A stretch of 64,000 nt of DNA from Silvimonas soli (GTDB lineage: Bacteria > Pseudomonadota > Gammaproteobacteria > Burkholderiales > Chitinibacteraceae): assembly GCF_030035605.1 (NCBI RefSeq), contig NZ_CP106736.1, forward strand, positions 1,364,001 through 1,428,000. Direction: 5' to 3'. The notes under the pieces were generated by a model. The model was not told the DNA's origin. It saw only the letters and a program-made list of their open reading frames with translations, and did no database searches. Below, one piece after another: positions 7,175 to 16,710 of the stretch (positions are counted from its first letter, which is position 1; every line of letters starts with the position of its first letter). The position numbers were made by a program, and so were the translations under genes.

Positions 7175-9633
7175 TCCGGCTGACCTTGCGGCGCTTCTGG
7201 CGTGGTCTGGCAGCGGGCGACTATCGCACTTTGCTGGCGGCGTTGATTGTCACCATTGCGGCGCTCACTGCCGTGGGACTACTCACCGGGCGCATCGGCG
7301 GCTTGCTGAACGCCCAAGCCAATAATTTGCTGGCGGCCGATGCAATTCTCTCTACCGATCACCCGATTTCTGCCGAGCACGAACAAAGCGCGCATCAGGC
7401 ACGGTTGCGCACCGCCAACAGCGCGGCGTTCCCCAGCATGGTCAGCTTTAATGGCAAAACCCATCTGGCCGCGATCAAGGCGGTCAGCGCTGGGTATCCC
7501 TTGCGCGGGACTGTGACCTTGCTGGATGGCAAATCCATCAAACCGGCAGTGGGTATACCGGCCAGCGGCCAGGCCTGGATCGATCCGAGACTGGCGGCAT
7601 TGTTGGGTTTGCGACCAGGTTCGGAATTCCAGGTGGGTCGCAGCACCTTGCAGGTTGCCGCTTTACTGGATAAAGAACCCGACGCAGCACTGGATTTCTC
7701 CAGTCTGCAACCGCGCTTGATCATGAACGCTGCGGACCTGCCAGCAACCGGCCTGATCGGCTTTGGCAGCCGGGTGCGCTATCGCCTGCTGGTGGCCGGG
7801 GCAGATGCCGACGTTGCGCTCTGGAAGACCAATACCCGCGAGCATCTGCAGCGCGGCGAGCGGCTGGAAGACGTACGCAATACCCGGCCTGAAGTCAAAG
7901 TGACACTCGAACGCGCAGAAGACTTCTTGCGTCTGGTGACCTTACTCGCCGCCGCACTGGCCGCCGCTGCCGTGTTGCTGGCAGCCCGCCGCCATGCACT
8001 ACGCCAGACCGATGCGGTAGCGCTGTTTGTGGCGCTAGGTGCATCGCGACGCCGAATTGCACTGATGCTTTGGACAGAACTGATCATCCTTTGGCTAGCG
8101 GCGGTACTGGTAGGTGGCGCTCTGGGCTGGGGCTCGCAAGCCGGGCTGGGCTGGTTGGTACGTGACCACTTGCCCGCGCCATTGCCGCCTGGTGATTGGT
8201 GGCACTGGCTTATCGCCTCGTTACTGGGCGGCATTTTGTTGCTCGGGACGGCTGGCCCGGCGCTGTTGCAACTGGCCCGTACACCACCATTGCGCGTGCT
8301 GCGGCACGACAGCACTGCGCCACCCGCATTGTGGGCAAGCTGGCTGCTGGCGGGCATCTGCGCCATCGCCCTGCTGTTCTGGCTCGGCGGCAATCTCAAA
8401 CTCACGCTGATCGTGCTGGGTGCAATGGCAGCGGCGTTGATCGCTGCGGCGATTCTGGGTTGGGGTTGCCTGGCGCTGTTGGGGCGCTTTAGCCGTGGCT
8501 TTGCGGCGCGAATCGCCCTGCGCCAGCTGCTACGGCGCCGCTGGTTGTCTATGGCGCAAATGGCTGCACTGGCGATGGGGCTGTTGGGAGTCTGGTTGCT
8601 CACCGTGGTTGAAAACGATTTGTTGAGCAGTTGGCAAAGCCGGATTCCGGAGCAAGCGCCCAATCAATTCGCCATCAACATCCAGCCCAACCAGTCGATG
8701 CAGTTTATGCATGCTCTGAATGCGGGCGGAATTGCCGATGTGCATCTGCAACCGATGATACGCGGGCGCTGGACTACCCAGAACGGCCATCCGGTGCAGC
8801 CAACCCAAATGTCGGAAGATCGGGCCCGCCAACTGGCCGAGCGCGAATTCAATTTATCCTGGGGCGACACGCTGCGTGAAGATAACCGACTGGTGAGTGG
8901 CGTCCCTCTGCGTGAATCCGAACCCGGTTTTTCAGTTGAGGCCGGGCTGGCAGAAACGCTCAAGATCAAGCTTGGCGATCAGCTGACCTTCGATGTGGCC
9001 GGCACCCCCATCACGGCCAAGGTGATCAACCTGCGCAAGGTGGATTGGGATTCGTTCAAGGTTAATTTCTTTGTCACCGGCACGCGGGCGCTGTTCCGCA
9101 ACCTGCCCGCCAGCCTGATCACCAGCTTCTATCTACCGGCCAATAACGCCACGCTCATACCGCAACTGGTCAATGCCTTCCCGAACGTGACGATCATTGA
9201 TGTGGGCGAAGTGCTGGCGGAAGTGCGGCGGGTGCTAGGGCTGGCAACCAGCGCCTTGAGCATGGTGTTCATGTTCTGCCTGGTGGCCGCAGTGGTGGTA
9301 TTGATAGCAGCGCTGGAAACCACCGCGCCCGAACGCCAACGCGAGGTGGCCATTTTGCGGGCGCTCGGTGCGCAGCGACGGCATATTGCGGCAATTCAGC
9401 GTTGGGAGGGTCTGGCGATTGGCGCAGTCGCCGGGCTGGTGGCGGGTGTAGGGGCCAGTGCTGCTGGCTGGTTGCTGGGCCAGCAGGTGTTGAACCTGCC
9501 AGTCACCTTCAATTTCTGGCTGCCACTGGCAAGCTTGATCAGCGGCGTGCTGCTGGCCAGCGTGGTTACCACGTGGGAGCGACGTCGGCTTAACCGGGTT
9601 ACTGCGCTTGAATTGCTGCGTGATCCGGCCTGA
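7171..9633 (+). CDS. ybbP: FtsX-like ABC transporter permease, YbbP type
   Basis: Permease of 820 residues with the layout of YbbP: an N-terminal membrane helix (about 20-45), a periplasmic domain, three helices around residues 250-350, further helices at about 390-430 and 465-480, a second periplasmic domain, and the final FtsX-like block of three helices (about 690-800). The conserved ERQREVAILRALGA segment is in the last block. Such pairs are thought to move lipids or hydrophobic molecules out of the inner membrane; the substrate of YbbAP is not settled. Confidence 0.92.
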   Translation: MIRLTLRRFWRGLAAGDYRTLLAALIVTIAALTAVGLLTGRIGGLLNAQANNLLAADAILSTDHPISAEHEQSAHQARLRTANSAAFPSMVSFNGKTHLAAIKAVSAGYPLRGTVTLLDGKSIKPAVGIPASGQAWIDPRLAALLGLRPGSEFQVGRSTLQVAALLDKEPDAALDFSSLQPRLIMNAADLPATGLIGFGSRVRYRLLVAGADADVALWKTNTREHLQRGERLEDVRNTRPEVKVTLERAEDFLRLVTLLAAALAAAAVLLAARRHALRQTDAVALFVALGASRRRIALMLWTELIILWLAAVLVGGALGWGSQAGLGWLVRDHLPAPLPPGDWWHWLIASLLGGILLLGTAGPALLQLARTPPLRVLRHDSTAPPALWASWLLAGICAIALLFWLGGNLKLTLIVLGAMAAALIAAAILGWGCLALLGRFSRGFAARIALRQLLRRRWLSMAQMAALAMGLLGVWLLTVVENDLLSSWQSRIPEQAPNQFAINIQPNQSMQFMHALNAGGIADVHLQPMIRGRWTTQNGHPVQPTQMSEDRARQLAEREFNLSWGDTLREDNRLVSGVPLRESEPGFSVEAGLAETLKIKLGDQLTFDVAGTPITAKVINLRKVDWDSFKVNFFVTGTRALFRNLPASLITSFYLPANNATLIPQLVNAFPNVTIIDVGEVLAEVRRVLGLATSALSMVFMFCLVAAVVVLIAALETTAPERQREVAILRALGAQRRHIAAIQRWEGLAIGAVAGLVAGVGASAAGWLLGQQVLNLPVTFNFWLPLASLISGVLLASVVTTWERRRLNRVTALELLRDPA

Positions 9634-9680
9634 GGCGGCTCGACCTGGTTACTGGCGTTGACTCGGACACACAAGAGACT

Positions 9681-9723
9681 GATTTGCCTGCAGTGCCAGG
9701 CAAATCAGGCAAATCAGGCAAAT
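9681..9723. repeat. Hairpin and 9-base tandem repeat at the recQ 3' end
   Basis: Arms GATTTGCCTG (9681-9690) and CAGGCAAATC (9697-9706) form a perfect 10-bp hairpin. The right arm merges into GGCAAATCA repeated nearly three times (9699-9723), ending just at the recQ stop. There is no T-run, so it is at best a weak terminator between the convergent ybbP and recQ genes. Confidence 0.6.
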
Positions 9724-11507
9724 CCCGCGATCACGTCGAGGAAGTCCGTGCCGTATTTTTCCAGCTTGCGGTCACCCACACCGGATATCCGCGCCAGTTC
9801 GTAGCGATCGGCCGGGCGCAGCCGTACCATCTCTTTGAGCGTGGCGTCACCAAAGATCACGTAGGCTGGCACGTTCTGTTCGTCGGCCAGTTCTTTGCGC
9901 CGCCGCCGCAACGCCGCCCACAAATGCTTGTCTTCAGGCTCGGTAAACTCGACATCACGATCACGCACGCGAAATTTCTCGGTGCGGGCGCGCAAATACA
10001 GCGGCGTCTCGCCCCGTAAAATGGGTCTGGCTGCGTCGCCCAAGGCCAGACCACCGTGCCCGTCCCCGCTCACCTGCAAGGCGCCAGCGGCCAGTAGCTG
10101 GCGGTAAATGGCACGCCAAGTGGGCTCATCGACATCTTTGCCAATACCGAAGGTGCTGATGCTGTCATGTGACCAGCTTTTGACTTTGTCGTTGGTCTTG
10201 CCGCGCAGCACATCGACCAGATGGCCAACGCCAAAACGGTTGCCAGTCCGAAATACACAGGACAACGCCTTGCGCGCAGCTTCGCTCATGTCATTGAGTT
10301 GTGGCGGATTCAAGCAGTTGTCGCAGTTACCACAGGGTTCAGTGCGTTCGCCAAAATAGCTCAACAAAGCCTGACGACGGCAGCCGGTGGCTTCGCATAA
10401 CCCGAGCATGGCATCCAGTTTGCGGCGTTCCACCTGCTTCTGCGCGTCGCCGCTGTTCCCCTGCTCGATCATTTCGGCCAGCATCACCACTTCATTCAAG
10501 CCATAGGCCATCCATGCGGTTGCGGGCAAACCGTCACGGCCAGCACGACCGGTTTCCTGATAGTAGTTTTCGATGGATTTAGGCAAATCCAGATGCGCCA
10601 CAAAGCGCACATCAGGCTTGTCGATGCCCATGCCAAAGGCAATGGTTGCCACCATCACAATGCCTTCTTCCCGCAAAAACAGCTGCTGGTGCTTGGCGCG
10701 GGTAGAGGCATCCAGACCAGCATGGTACGGGAGTGCCTTGATTTCGCGCTCACGCAGCCACGTCGCAGTTTCTTCTACGCGCTTGCGTGACAGGCAATAA
10801 ACAATGCCCGCGTCACCTTCATGCTCGCGCCGCAGCATGGTAAGCAACTGATCACGAGCGTTTTTCTTTTCAACAATGGTGTAGGTGATGTTCGGGCGGT
10901 CAAAACTGGTGACGAACTGACGCGCGTTCTGCAACGCCAGTCGGTTGACGATTTCTTCACGGGTGGCGTGGTCTGCCGTGGCCGTCAGGGCGATGCGCGG
11001 CACACCAGGAAATTGCTCTGCCAGCACTGACAAACCCAGATATTCCGGACGGAAGTCATGTCCCCATTGCGACACGCAATGCGCTTCATCAATGGCAAAC
11101 AGGGATATCTGGGCTCGCTGCAGCAAGGCCATGAACGACGGCGTCACCAGCCGCTCTGGCGCGGCGTACAACAATTTGAGATCGCCATTGGCAAAGGCTT
11201 GCGCGACTTCGCGTGATTCGTCCTGACTCAAGGTGGAGTTCAGAAACGCTGCCGCAACACCCAGTTCCTTGAGGGCGTCGACTTGATCCTGCATCAGCGC
11301 GATCAGCGGTGACACCACAATCGCGCAGCCAGGCAGCGCTAGCGCCGGAATCTGATAACACAAAGATTTGCCGCCGCCGGTGGGCATGAGGACCAGCGCA
11401 TCACCGCCGCCCACAACTTGCTGGACGATATCAGCCTGCATGCCGCGAAATTCGCGGTAACCAAAGACATGATGCAGGATTTCGAGGGGAGCTGGACGGG
11501 CGGACAT
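9714..11507 (-). CDS. recQ: ATP-dependent DNA helicase RecQ
   Basis: RecQ of 597 residues, a 3'-5' helicase of recombination and fork repair. Motif I is MPTGGGKSLCYQIPA, motif II DEAHCVSQWGHDFRPEY, motif VI QETGRAGRDG. A zinc-binding set (CEATGCRRQ, then CGNCDNC) leads into the winged-helix RQC domain, and an HRDC domain covers the last 80 or so residues. Length and order match the full-length enzyme. The gene is alone on this strand. Confidence 0.97.
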   Translation of the reverse strand: MSARPAPLEILHHVFGYREFRGMQADIVQQVVGGGDALVLMPTGGGKSLCYQIPALALPGCAIVVSPLIALMQDQVDALKELGVAAAFLNSTLSQDESREVAQAFANGDLKLLYAAPERLVTPSFMALLQRAQISLFAIDEAHCVSQWGHDFRPEYLGLSVLAEQFPGVPRIALTATADHATREEIVNRLALQNARQFVTSFDRPNITYTIVEKKNARDQLLTMLRREHEGDAGIVYCLSRKRVEETATWLREREIKALPYHAGLDASTRAKHQQLFLREEGIVMVATIAFGMGIDKPDVRFVAHLDLPKSIENYYQETGRAGRDGLPATAWMAYGLNEVVMLAEMIEQGNSGDAQKQVERRKLDAMLGLCEATGCRRQALLSYFGERTEPCGNCDNCLNPPQLNDMSEAARKALSCVFRTGNRFGVGHLVDVLRGKTNDKVKSWSHDSISTFGIGKDVDEPTWRAIYRQLLAAGALQVSGDGHGGLALGDAARPILRGETPLYLRARTEKFRVRDRDVEFTEPEDKHLWAALRRRRKELADEQNVPAYVIFGDATLKEMVRLRPADRYELARISGVGDRKLEKYGTDFLDVIAGFA

Positions 11508-11609
11508 GGGCGCTAACTGCAGGAAAGAAGCGATTGTACCGCACCCGGCCAGCGCGCCGCTGAATCATGGACAAACTGCCAGCGCCACCCTGCCCTTGCG
11601 CCTGAATGC

Positions 11610-12686
11610 TCAGGCAAGGTGTTGGTGCAGATGCAATACCGAGAGAATCGACTCATCGAAGAATTCGCCACGCTCATCCAGCTGTTGCAGTTGGGTTTCG
11701 AGTTTCTCTAGCGTGGTATGGCCAGCGGCAAAGCGGTCGCGGACTTTTTTCATGGTCTGGATACGCGCGATGATTTGCGCGCGGCGGGCTTCAATTTGCT
11801 TGCGTTCGCGTCGAAAAGCGCCCAATGACAGGTTGAGCCAGAGAATCAGCCCAAACGCCACCCACCACCATTCCAGAAACAAGGCCGCAATGGCGATGAT
11901 GATAAGAAACAGATACCAGATCTGGTCGCCCTGCTCAAAATCGGAGAACCACACCGACGGCGCCGGCCAGCGAAAAGACAAGGATTCGCGGATATATGCA
12001 TCGTCAACCGCATCCTTTTTCTTGCGCGCCAGAGCCATGTCGATGGCTACGGTAATGAACCATTGAGAAACCAGCCGGCAATGCAGCCACGGTGTTTGCA
12101 GATAAGACTGGATACGGTCGTTGAATTCTTGCTGGAAGGCCGCCGAAGCCAGCGGTGGTACCGCGTCGTTGAACGGCTGCCCTTGCACGTGCTGTACCAG
12201 CAACGGAAAACCTGCGATGTCAGTCAGGGTACGGCGCCGCGATTCCAGCGTTTGCTCGCTGACGGTGGCCGCCGGGTGATTGAGCTTGATGTAGTGCTGC
12301 AACAACGTTTCCAGCTGACTGAAGTCGGGTTGTTTGCCAGGCTGTTTAGCCAGTAGCTGCCGGATTTTACTCACTTCGGCGCGCACGGCTTGCGCTATCG
12401 GTTCGGCCTCGGGCACCCATGGGTGGCGCAGCAAGGATTCAGCCTTGAACAAGCTGTCGTCGTAATGCCGCTCAAAGGCATCAAAGAACCGCTTGAACTC
12501 TTCTTCGTCATGCAGCTTGTTGCCGCTGCTCAACGGGGCTGTGGGCGGCGCGCGCCGGAGATCCACCAACACGCGTGTGACCATGGATTCCAGTTCCGGC
12601 GCAACGCCGGCAGTGGCAAACAATGGGTCCAGTTCATGCTTGCGGCTGCGCCACTCTTCCAGCGCTCTCCAGACACTCCAGTCGCT
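11610..12686 (-). CDS. Unrecognised protein with a C-terminal membrane hairpin and coiled coil
   Basis: A 358-residue protein I do not recognise. The N-terminal 220 residues are helical, charged and rich in Trp, Glu and Arg. Two close hydrophobic segments at about residues 272-305 (IWYLFLIIIAIAALFLEWWW, then VAFGLILWLNLSL) form a membrane hairpin. A basic, Arg/Glu-rich coiled coil (about 306-350) ends the chain. The ATG at 12686 was chosen because GGGGAG lies about ten bases upstream; a longer frame starts at 12728. There is no signal peptide, so the soluble parts are probably cytoplasmic. It is flanked by recQ and a nitroreductase gene on the same strand, which gives no functional hint. Confidence 0.75.
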   Translation of the reverse strand, partial: SDWSVWRALEEWRSRKHELDPLFATAGVAPELESMVTRVLVDLRRAPPTAPLSSGNKLHDEEEFKRFFDAFERHYDDSLFKAESLLRHPWVPEAEPIAQAVRAEVSKIRQLLAKQPGKQPDFSQLETLLQHYIKLNHPAATVSEQTLESRRRTLTDIAGFPLLVQHVQGQPFNDAVPPLASAAFQQEFNDRIQSYLQTPWLHCRLVSQWFITVAIDMALARKKKDAVDDAYIRESLSFRWPAPSVWFSDFEQGDQIWYLFLIIIAIAALFLEWWWVAFGLILWLNLSLGAFRRERKQIEARRAQIIARIQTMKKVRDRFAAGHTTLEKLETQLQQLDERGEFFDESILSVLHLHQHLA

Positions 12687-12820
12687 CATCGTGCTTGTGT
12701 CTCCCCAAGGTGGATGCGTTGCATCCACCGACCTGCGCCTGATCCCGACTGGGGATCGGCGCTGGCATTATCATTTTTCTGTAAAACGGTATTGATCAAT
12801 TTAGCCAGCAAACCGGCGGA

Positions 12821-13411
12821 TCAGTCGATACGGCAAGCTTCGTCGAAATCCAGACGCGGATTGCGCGGGTGCAGGTAAGTATCGTCGCCATAACCCAGAT
12901 TGATCAGGAAGTTGGATTTCCAGGTTGTACCGGCCAGGAAGGCGGCATCGACTGCGGCATTGTCAAAACCCGACATCGGGCCGCAATCCAGACCCAACGC
13001 GCGGGCTGCGGTGATCAGGTAGCCGCCTTGCAGACTGCCATTGCGAAAAGCCCCGCCTTGAATCATGGCGTCGTTGCCAACAAACCAGCTGCGGGCATCG
13101 GCTTGCGGGAACAGCTTTGGCAGTTTTTCGTAGAATTCCATGTCGTGCGCCACGATCACGGTCACGGGCGCAGCCATGGTTTTATCCACGTTACCGGGTG
13201 CCAGTGTGGGCTTGAGCTTTGCTTTGGCTTCCAGCGACTTTACAAATACAAAGCGCGCTGGGGAAGAGTTGGCCGACGTGGGTGCGTAACGCAACAGCTC
13301 ATACAAGCGCTTGAGCGTTTCATCGGTCACCGGGGTGTCTTTCCAGTGGCTATGGGTACGCGCTTCAACAAACAGTTGATCAAGCACGGCAGCATCAAGA
13401 ATTGGCTTCAT
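12821..13411 (-). CDS. Nitroreductase-family protein, RutE/HadB-like
   Basis: A 196-residue FMN-dependent nitroreductase-family enzyme of the length of RutE, the probable malonic semialdehyde reductase of pyrimidine degradation. RYAPTSANSSPARFVFV (about residues 40-56) is the FMN-binding segment and GPMSGFDNAAVD lies in the C-terminal half. The ATG at 13411 was chosen because GGAG lies 8 bases upstream; two earlier in-frame ATGs exist. No other rut genes are nearby, so a general nitro- or quinone-reductase role is as likely as a role in uracil breakdown. Confidence 0.85.
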   Translation of the reverse strand: MKPILDAAVLDQLFVEARTHSHWKDTPVTDETLKRLYELLRYAPTSANSSPARFVFVKSLEAKAKLKPTLAPGNVDKTMAAPVTVIVAHDMEFYEKLPKLFPQADARSWFVGNDAMIQGGAFRNGSLQGGYLITAARALGLDCGPMSGFDNAAVDAAFLAGTTWKSNFLINLGYGDDTYLHPRNPRLDFDEACRID

Positions 13412-13484
13412 ACGCATTTCTCCAACGGACATGGCGGATAAACAGTCATACAGGAGAGATCACCCATCCCGGGCGGCCTCACGA

Positions 13485-15005
13485 TTATTTTTTCTTGCGC
13501 GAACCGGCCGTTTTGTCAGACGGGCGCTTGCGTAGCCGGGCTTCGATGGCGTCGCACAGCGTCTGCAACACGGCAATTCGCGCATGATACTTGTTATTGG
13601 CACCGATCAGGTGCCACGGTGCAAATGGGGTGCTGGTGCGCTCGACCATATCGCTGGCAGCCTCGATGTACTGGCTCCACTTCTCGCGATTGCGCCAATC
13701 GTCATCGGTGATTTTGAAGCGCTTGTACTCAACCCGCTCGCGCTCCTGAAAGCGCTTTAGCTGCTCATCCGGATCAATCGCCAACCAGAATTTCACCACA
13801 ATGACATTGGCCGCATCCAGTTGCATTTCAAAGTCGTTGATTTCGTTGTATGCGCGCATCCATTCGGCCTGGCTGGCAAAACCTTCAATGCGCTCAACCA
13901 GCACCCGGCCGTACCAGGTTCGGTCAAAGATGCTGAAGCGACCATGGGCCGGCACATGGCGCCAGAAGCGCCATAAATACGGCTGCGCCTTTTCTTCGTC
14001 GGTAGGTGCTGCAATGGGCGTCACCCGGTACTGCCGTACATCCAGTGCCTCGGTGATACGGCGAATGCTGCCGCCTTTGCCGGCCGCATCCATGCCCTCG
14101 AATGCCACGGCGACCGCCAGCTTGCGAAACCCGGGCTCGCGGCACAGACGGTTCAATCGACCTTGCAATACTTCCAGTTGTTCAAGATAAGCGGGTTTGT
14201 CGAGTTCGTGATTGAGTTCGAGTGTGTCGAGCAAACGCACACCATCCACCGGTGGCAGCAAAGGCGGCGCATCGATCCGGCTTTCGCCTGCATTGCCGCG
14301 GGCCAGATGATGCTCCAGCGCCTCCTGCAGTTGTCGTCCAACCGACAGCGCACGGAAGTTGTCATTGGAGCCCTCGACCACGCGCCATGGGGCATCGGCC
14401 AGATTGGTCGCCATCAACAGCTTGCGGGCCATATCCACGTTTTGCTGGTAGTGCTTCAGGTAAGCGTGGTCTTCATCGTTAACTCGCCACGCGGTGCGCG
14501 GATTACCGGCAAGCGTTTGCATCCGCGCTTTGAGCCCTGCATGCGGCAGATGCAGCCAGAACTTGAGCAACAAGGTGCCCTCGCCAGCCAGCATCCTTTC
14601 AAACCGTACCAGCCGCTCCGCTTCGCGCTCGAGCAAGGCCTGATCTTTTTGGTGCTCTCCCGCCCAGATCGGTCCGGTATACCAGCCACCAAACAGAATG
14701 GCGATCTGGCCTTTGGGCGGCAAAGTCCGCCAAAAGCGATACATTTCCGGACGAGCAGCTTCTTCATCCGTGTGCGCACCAAAGGCGTGAGTGGAGATAT
14801 GACGCGGGTCCATCCACTCCATCAACTGATTGGCCATTTCGCCCTTGCCCGCAGTCGGCACGCCACTCAGCAAAATCACCACCGAGCGGTCTGCCCGCTC
14901 ATGCAACTGATACTGCAAGTCCAGCAAAGCCTCGCGCAACTTGGGCTCTTCTTCTTTGTAAACGGCTTTGCTGATTTTGTGCCCGAGCTCTGCGGCTTCA
15001 AACAT
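13485..15005 (-). CDS. pap: Polyphosphate:AMP phosphotransferase (tandem PPK2)
   Basis: A 506-residue protein made of two PPK2 domains, the class II type that phosphorylates AMP to ADP with polyphosphate. The first domain has LSGVPTAGKGEMANQL (about 46-61), the second FEGMDAAGKGGSIRRI (about 300-315), both P-loops; a lid segment with FDRTWYGRVLVERIEGF is in the second half, where the first has FGGWYTGPIW, consistent with only the C-terminal domain being catalytic as known for this family. The C-terminus is Lys-rich. It stands alone, separated from erpA by a terminator. Confidence 0.93.
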   Translation of the reverse strand: MFEAAELGHKISKAVYKEEEPKLREALLDLQYQLHERADRSVVILLSGVPTAGKGEMANQLMEWMDPRHISTHAFGAHTDEEAARPEMYRFWRTLPPKGQIAILFGGWYTGPIWAGEHQKDQALLEREAERLVRFERMLAGEGTLLLKFWLHLPHAGLKARMQTLAGNPRTAWRVNDEDHAYLKHYQQNVDMARKLLMATNLADAPWRVVEGSNDNFRALSVGRQLQEALEHHLARGNAGESRIDAPPLLPPVDGVRLLDTLELNHELDKPAYLEQLEVLQGRLNRLCREPGFRKLAVAVAFEGMDAAGKGGSIRRITEALDVRQYRVTPIAAPTDEEKAQPYLWRFWRHVPAHGRFSIFDRTWYGRVLVERIEGFASQAEWMRAYNEINDFEMQLDAANVIVVKFWLAIDPDEQLKRFQERERVEYKRFKITDDDWRNREKWSQYIEAASDMVERTSTPFAPWHLIGANNKYHARIAVLQTLCDAIEARLRKRPSDKTAGSRKKK

Positions 15006-15050
15006 GATGTTTTCCTGTTACTGGCGGAACCCCATTATGGCGCGACAAAG

Positions 15051-15084
15051 CAAAAAAAAAGGAAGTCCGAAGACTTCCTTTTTT
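15051..15084. terminator. Terminator downstream of erpA
   Basis: Stem GGAAGTC / GACTTCC with a CGAA loop at 15061-15078, an A-run before it and a T-run after it. On the minus strand it ends erpA transcription before the pap promoter region. Confidence 0.88.
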
Positions 15085-15116
15085 GATCAGGCTGCAGTGT
15101 GCAGCGTGCTTGATGT

Positions 15117-15467
15117 TCAGGCAGAGAACGAAGAACCGCAACCGCAAGTCGACGTCGCGTTCGGATTCTTGATAGTGAACTGCGAGCCCTCAAGGCTTTC
15201 CACGTAATCAATCTCGGCACCAACCAGATATTGGTAGCTCATTGGATCAACCAGCAGAGTCACGCCACTTTTTTCCACTGCGGTGTCATCTTCATTGACG
15301 ATTTCGTCAAAGGTGAACCCGTACTGGAAGCCCGAACAACCGCCACCGGTCACAAATACGCGCAGCTTCAGACCGGGATTACCTTCTTCCTCGATCAGCT
15401 CGCGCACTTTGCCAGCTGCGGAATCGGTAAAAATGAACGGGCTTGGCATTTCGGCTACCGCATTCAT
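15117..15467 (-). CDS. erpA: Iron-sulfur cluster insertion protein ErpA
   Basis: A-type carrier of 116 residues that passes Fe-S clusters to apo-proteins, including those of isoprenoid synthesis. The three cluster-binding cysteines are in GGGCSGFQYGF and the C-terminal STCGCGSSFS. The ATG at 15467 has AGGAG six bases upstream, better than the TTG fifteen bases earlier. No isc genes are adjacent. Confidence 0.95.
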   Translation of the reverse strand: MNAVAEMPSPFIFTDSAAGKVRELIEEEGNPGLKLRVFVTGGGCSGFQYGFTFDEIVNEDDTAVEKSGVTLLVDPMSYQYLVGAEIDYVESLEGSQFTIKNPNATSTCGCGSSFSA

Positions 15468-15574
15468 GGGATGCTCCTGCAAATAGTTGACTAATATAGT
15501 GGGATTATCCGCCCGGCACGCCGTACGGTCAATCCATCTTGGCGCAGCGCATCACCGTCAATACGATGCCACGC

Positions 15575-15988
15575 TCACACTTCAGCAAAGGCTTTGCTCT
15601 TTTCCTTGCCTGGCTCTGGCGTAACCACGCGAGCGCCAGCCATTGGAATCAACCGGCCTTCAATCACCGCGCCCGGATGCATTTCCAGGGTTTTGTAGGT
15701 GAGATCGCCAATCACGCGGGCTTTGGGTTGCAATTCAACAAATTGCGAGACCTCAATCGGCCCTACCACTTCGCCATTCAGTACAAGATGGCTGCACCGG
15801 ACGCTACCTTCAACCTTTGCTTTTTCCGAGACGACGAGCGTGCCATTTTTTTCATCGGCCGCCACCACACTGCCGCGAACAGTGCCATCAATGCGCATGC
15901 CACCGGCAAAAGCGACGTCGCCACTCACTGAACTACCCTGGCCAATCAGGCTATCAATCCGCTGACTACCTTTTTTGTTCTTGAACAT
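15575..15988 (-). CDS. Bactofilin (polymer-forming cytoskeletal protein)
   Basis: A 137-residue bactofilin (DUF583). A short polar N-terminus is followed by the right-handed beta-helix repeat region (about residues 12-115, with repeated G-x-V/I rungs such as DGTVRGSVVA and GEVVGPIEV) and a Pro/Lys-rich tail. Bactofilins polymerise without nucleotide and organise cell shape or polar structures. The ATG at 15988 shares one base with the stop of the upstream gene and has GGGAG before it, so the two are translationally coupled. Confidence 0.93.
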   Translation of the reverse strand: MFKNKKGSQRIDSLIGQGSSVSGDVAFAGGMRIDGTVRGSVVAADEKNGTLVVSEKAKVEGSVRCSHLVLNGEVVGPIEVSQFVELQPKARVIGDLTYKTLEMHPGAVIEGRLIPMAGARVVTPEPGKEKSKAFAEV

Positions 15989-16710
15989 CACGTTGCTCCC
16001 GGTTTTTTCTGACATTGCGCCAATGTGGTCTTGGCATCCTTGACTCCCAGCGTGGCCACAAACGCCTCTGGCTTGGCCCCTGCTGGTAACGTCACATCCC
16101 CTTCAAGGCGCTGGTAGTGCTTCACCCGCACCGCTTGCTCTGGAAATTCGATACGAACGGTTTTGTTACCTGGTTTGTTGAGCGCCACGATATTGAGTAC
16201 GCCATCAAACTCAGGCGCACGATCAACACCTTGCACGACAGTCAACCGGTAGTGCCACAGGTTGTTGCCCCCGGCTTCAAACTCGCAGGAGGCAAAACTG
16301 ACTGTGTGCGTCCGATCATTTGCGGTCAACAATGTTTCAAAAAAGGCCAGCCGCTCATGACTGCTCGCCAGATCCTGTTGTGCATTGGCCAGATCGCTGG
16401 CCAGAGCGGCGCGTGCGGCTTCCGCGATCTGCAGTTGCTGCCCTTTCTCGGCCAGCTGCGCGTTGGCTTGGGCCAGCGCACTGGCATTGGCCACCACCGC
16501 TTTGGCCGCATTACCCAAGCGCACGCGCTCTTGCTCCTGACCCGAGTGATAGCCCCACCAGACTCCAGCCACGACTGCCAGCACCAGCGCGCCAATCAGC
16601 GCGGTCAGTTGCAGTAGCCGACCCGGCAAACCCAGCGCCGGGCGCACGGACAATGGCGCGGCAGTAAGCCGCGCCCTTTGCAGACGGTAAAGCCGTCGCA
16701 TGGTCGCCAC
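15988..16710 (-). CDS. Single-pass membrane protein with periplasmic coiled coil (DUF6776-like)
   Basis: A 240-residue protein: basic N-terminus, one transmembrane helix (about residues 34-54, LTALIGALVLAVVAGVWWGY), an Ala/Gln/Glu-rich coiled coil (about 60-122), then a beta-rich C-terminal domain (about 130-235). It resembles the uncharacterised proteins found between argC and bactofilin genes in betaproteobacteria (I believe DUF6776, not verified). Coupling to the bactofilin gene suggests it anchors or positions the polymer at the membrane; that is inference. A GTG- or ATG-based later start is possible. Confidence 0.75.
   Translation of the reverse strand: MATMRRLYRLQRARLTAAPLSVRPALGLPGRLLQLTALIGALVLAVVAGVWWGYHSGQEQERVRLGNAAKAVVANASALAQANAQLAEKGQQLQIAEAARAALASDLANAQQDLASSHERLAFFETLLTANDRTHTVSFASCEFEAGGNNLWHYRLTVVQGVDRAPEFDGVLNIVALNKPGNKTVRIEFPEQAVRVKHYQRLEGDVTLPAGAKPEAFVATLGVKDAKTTLAQCQKKPGAT

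Noticed and set aside
9699..9723. The 9-base tandem repeat as a CRISPR-like or attachment site
   Set aside because: Fewer than three units, no spacers, no integrase or duplicated tRNA end nearby.
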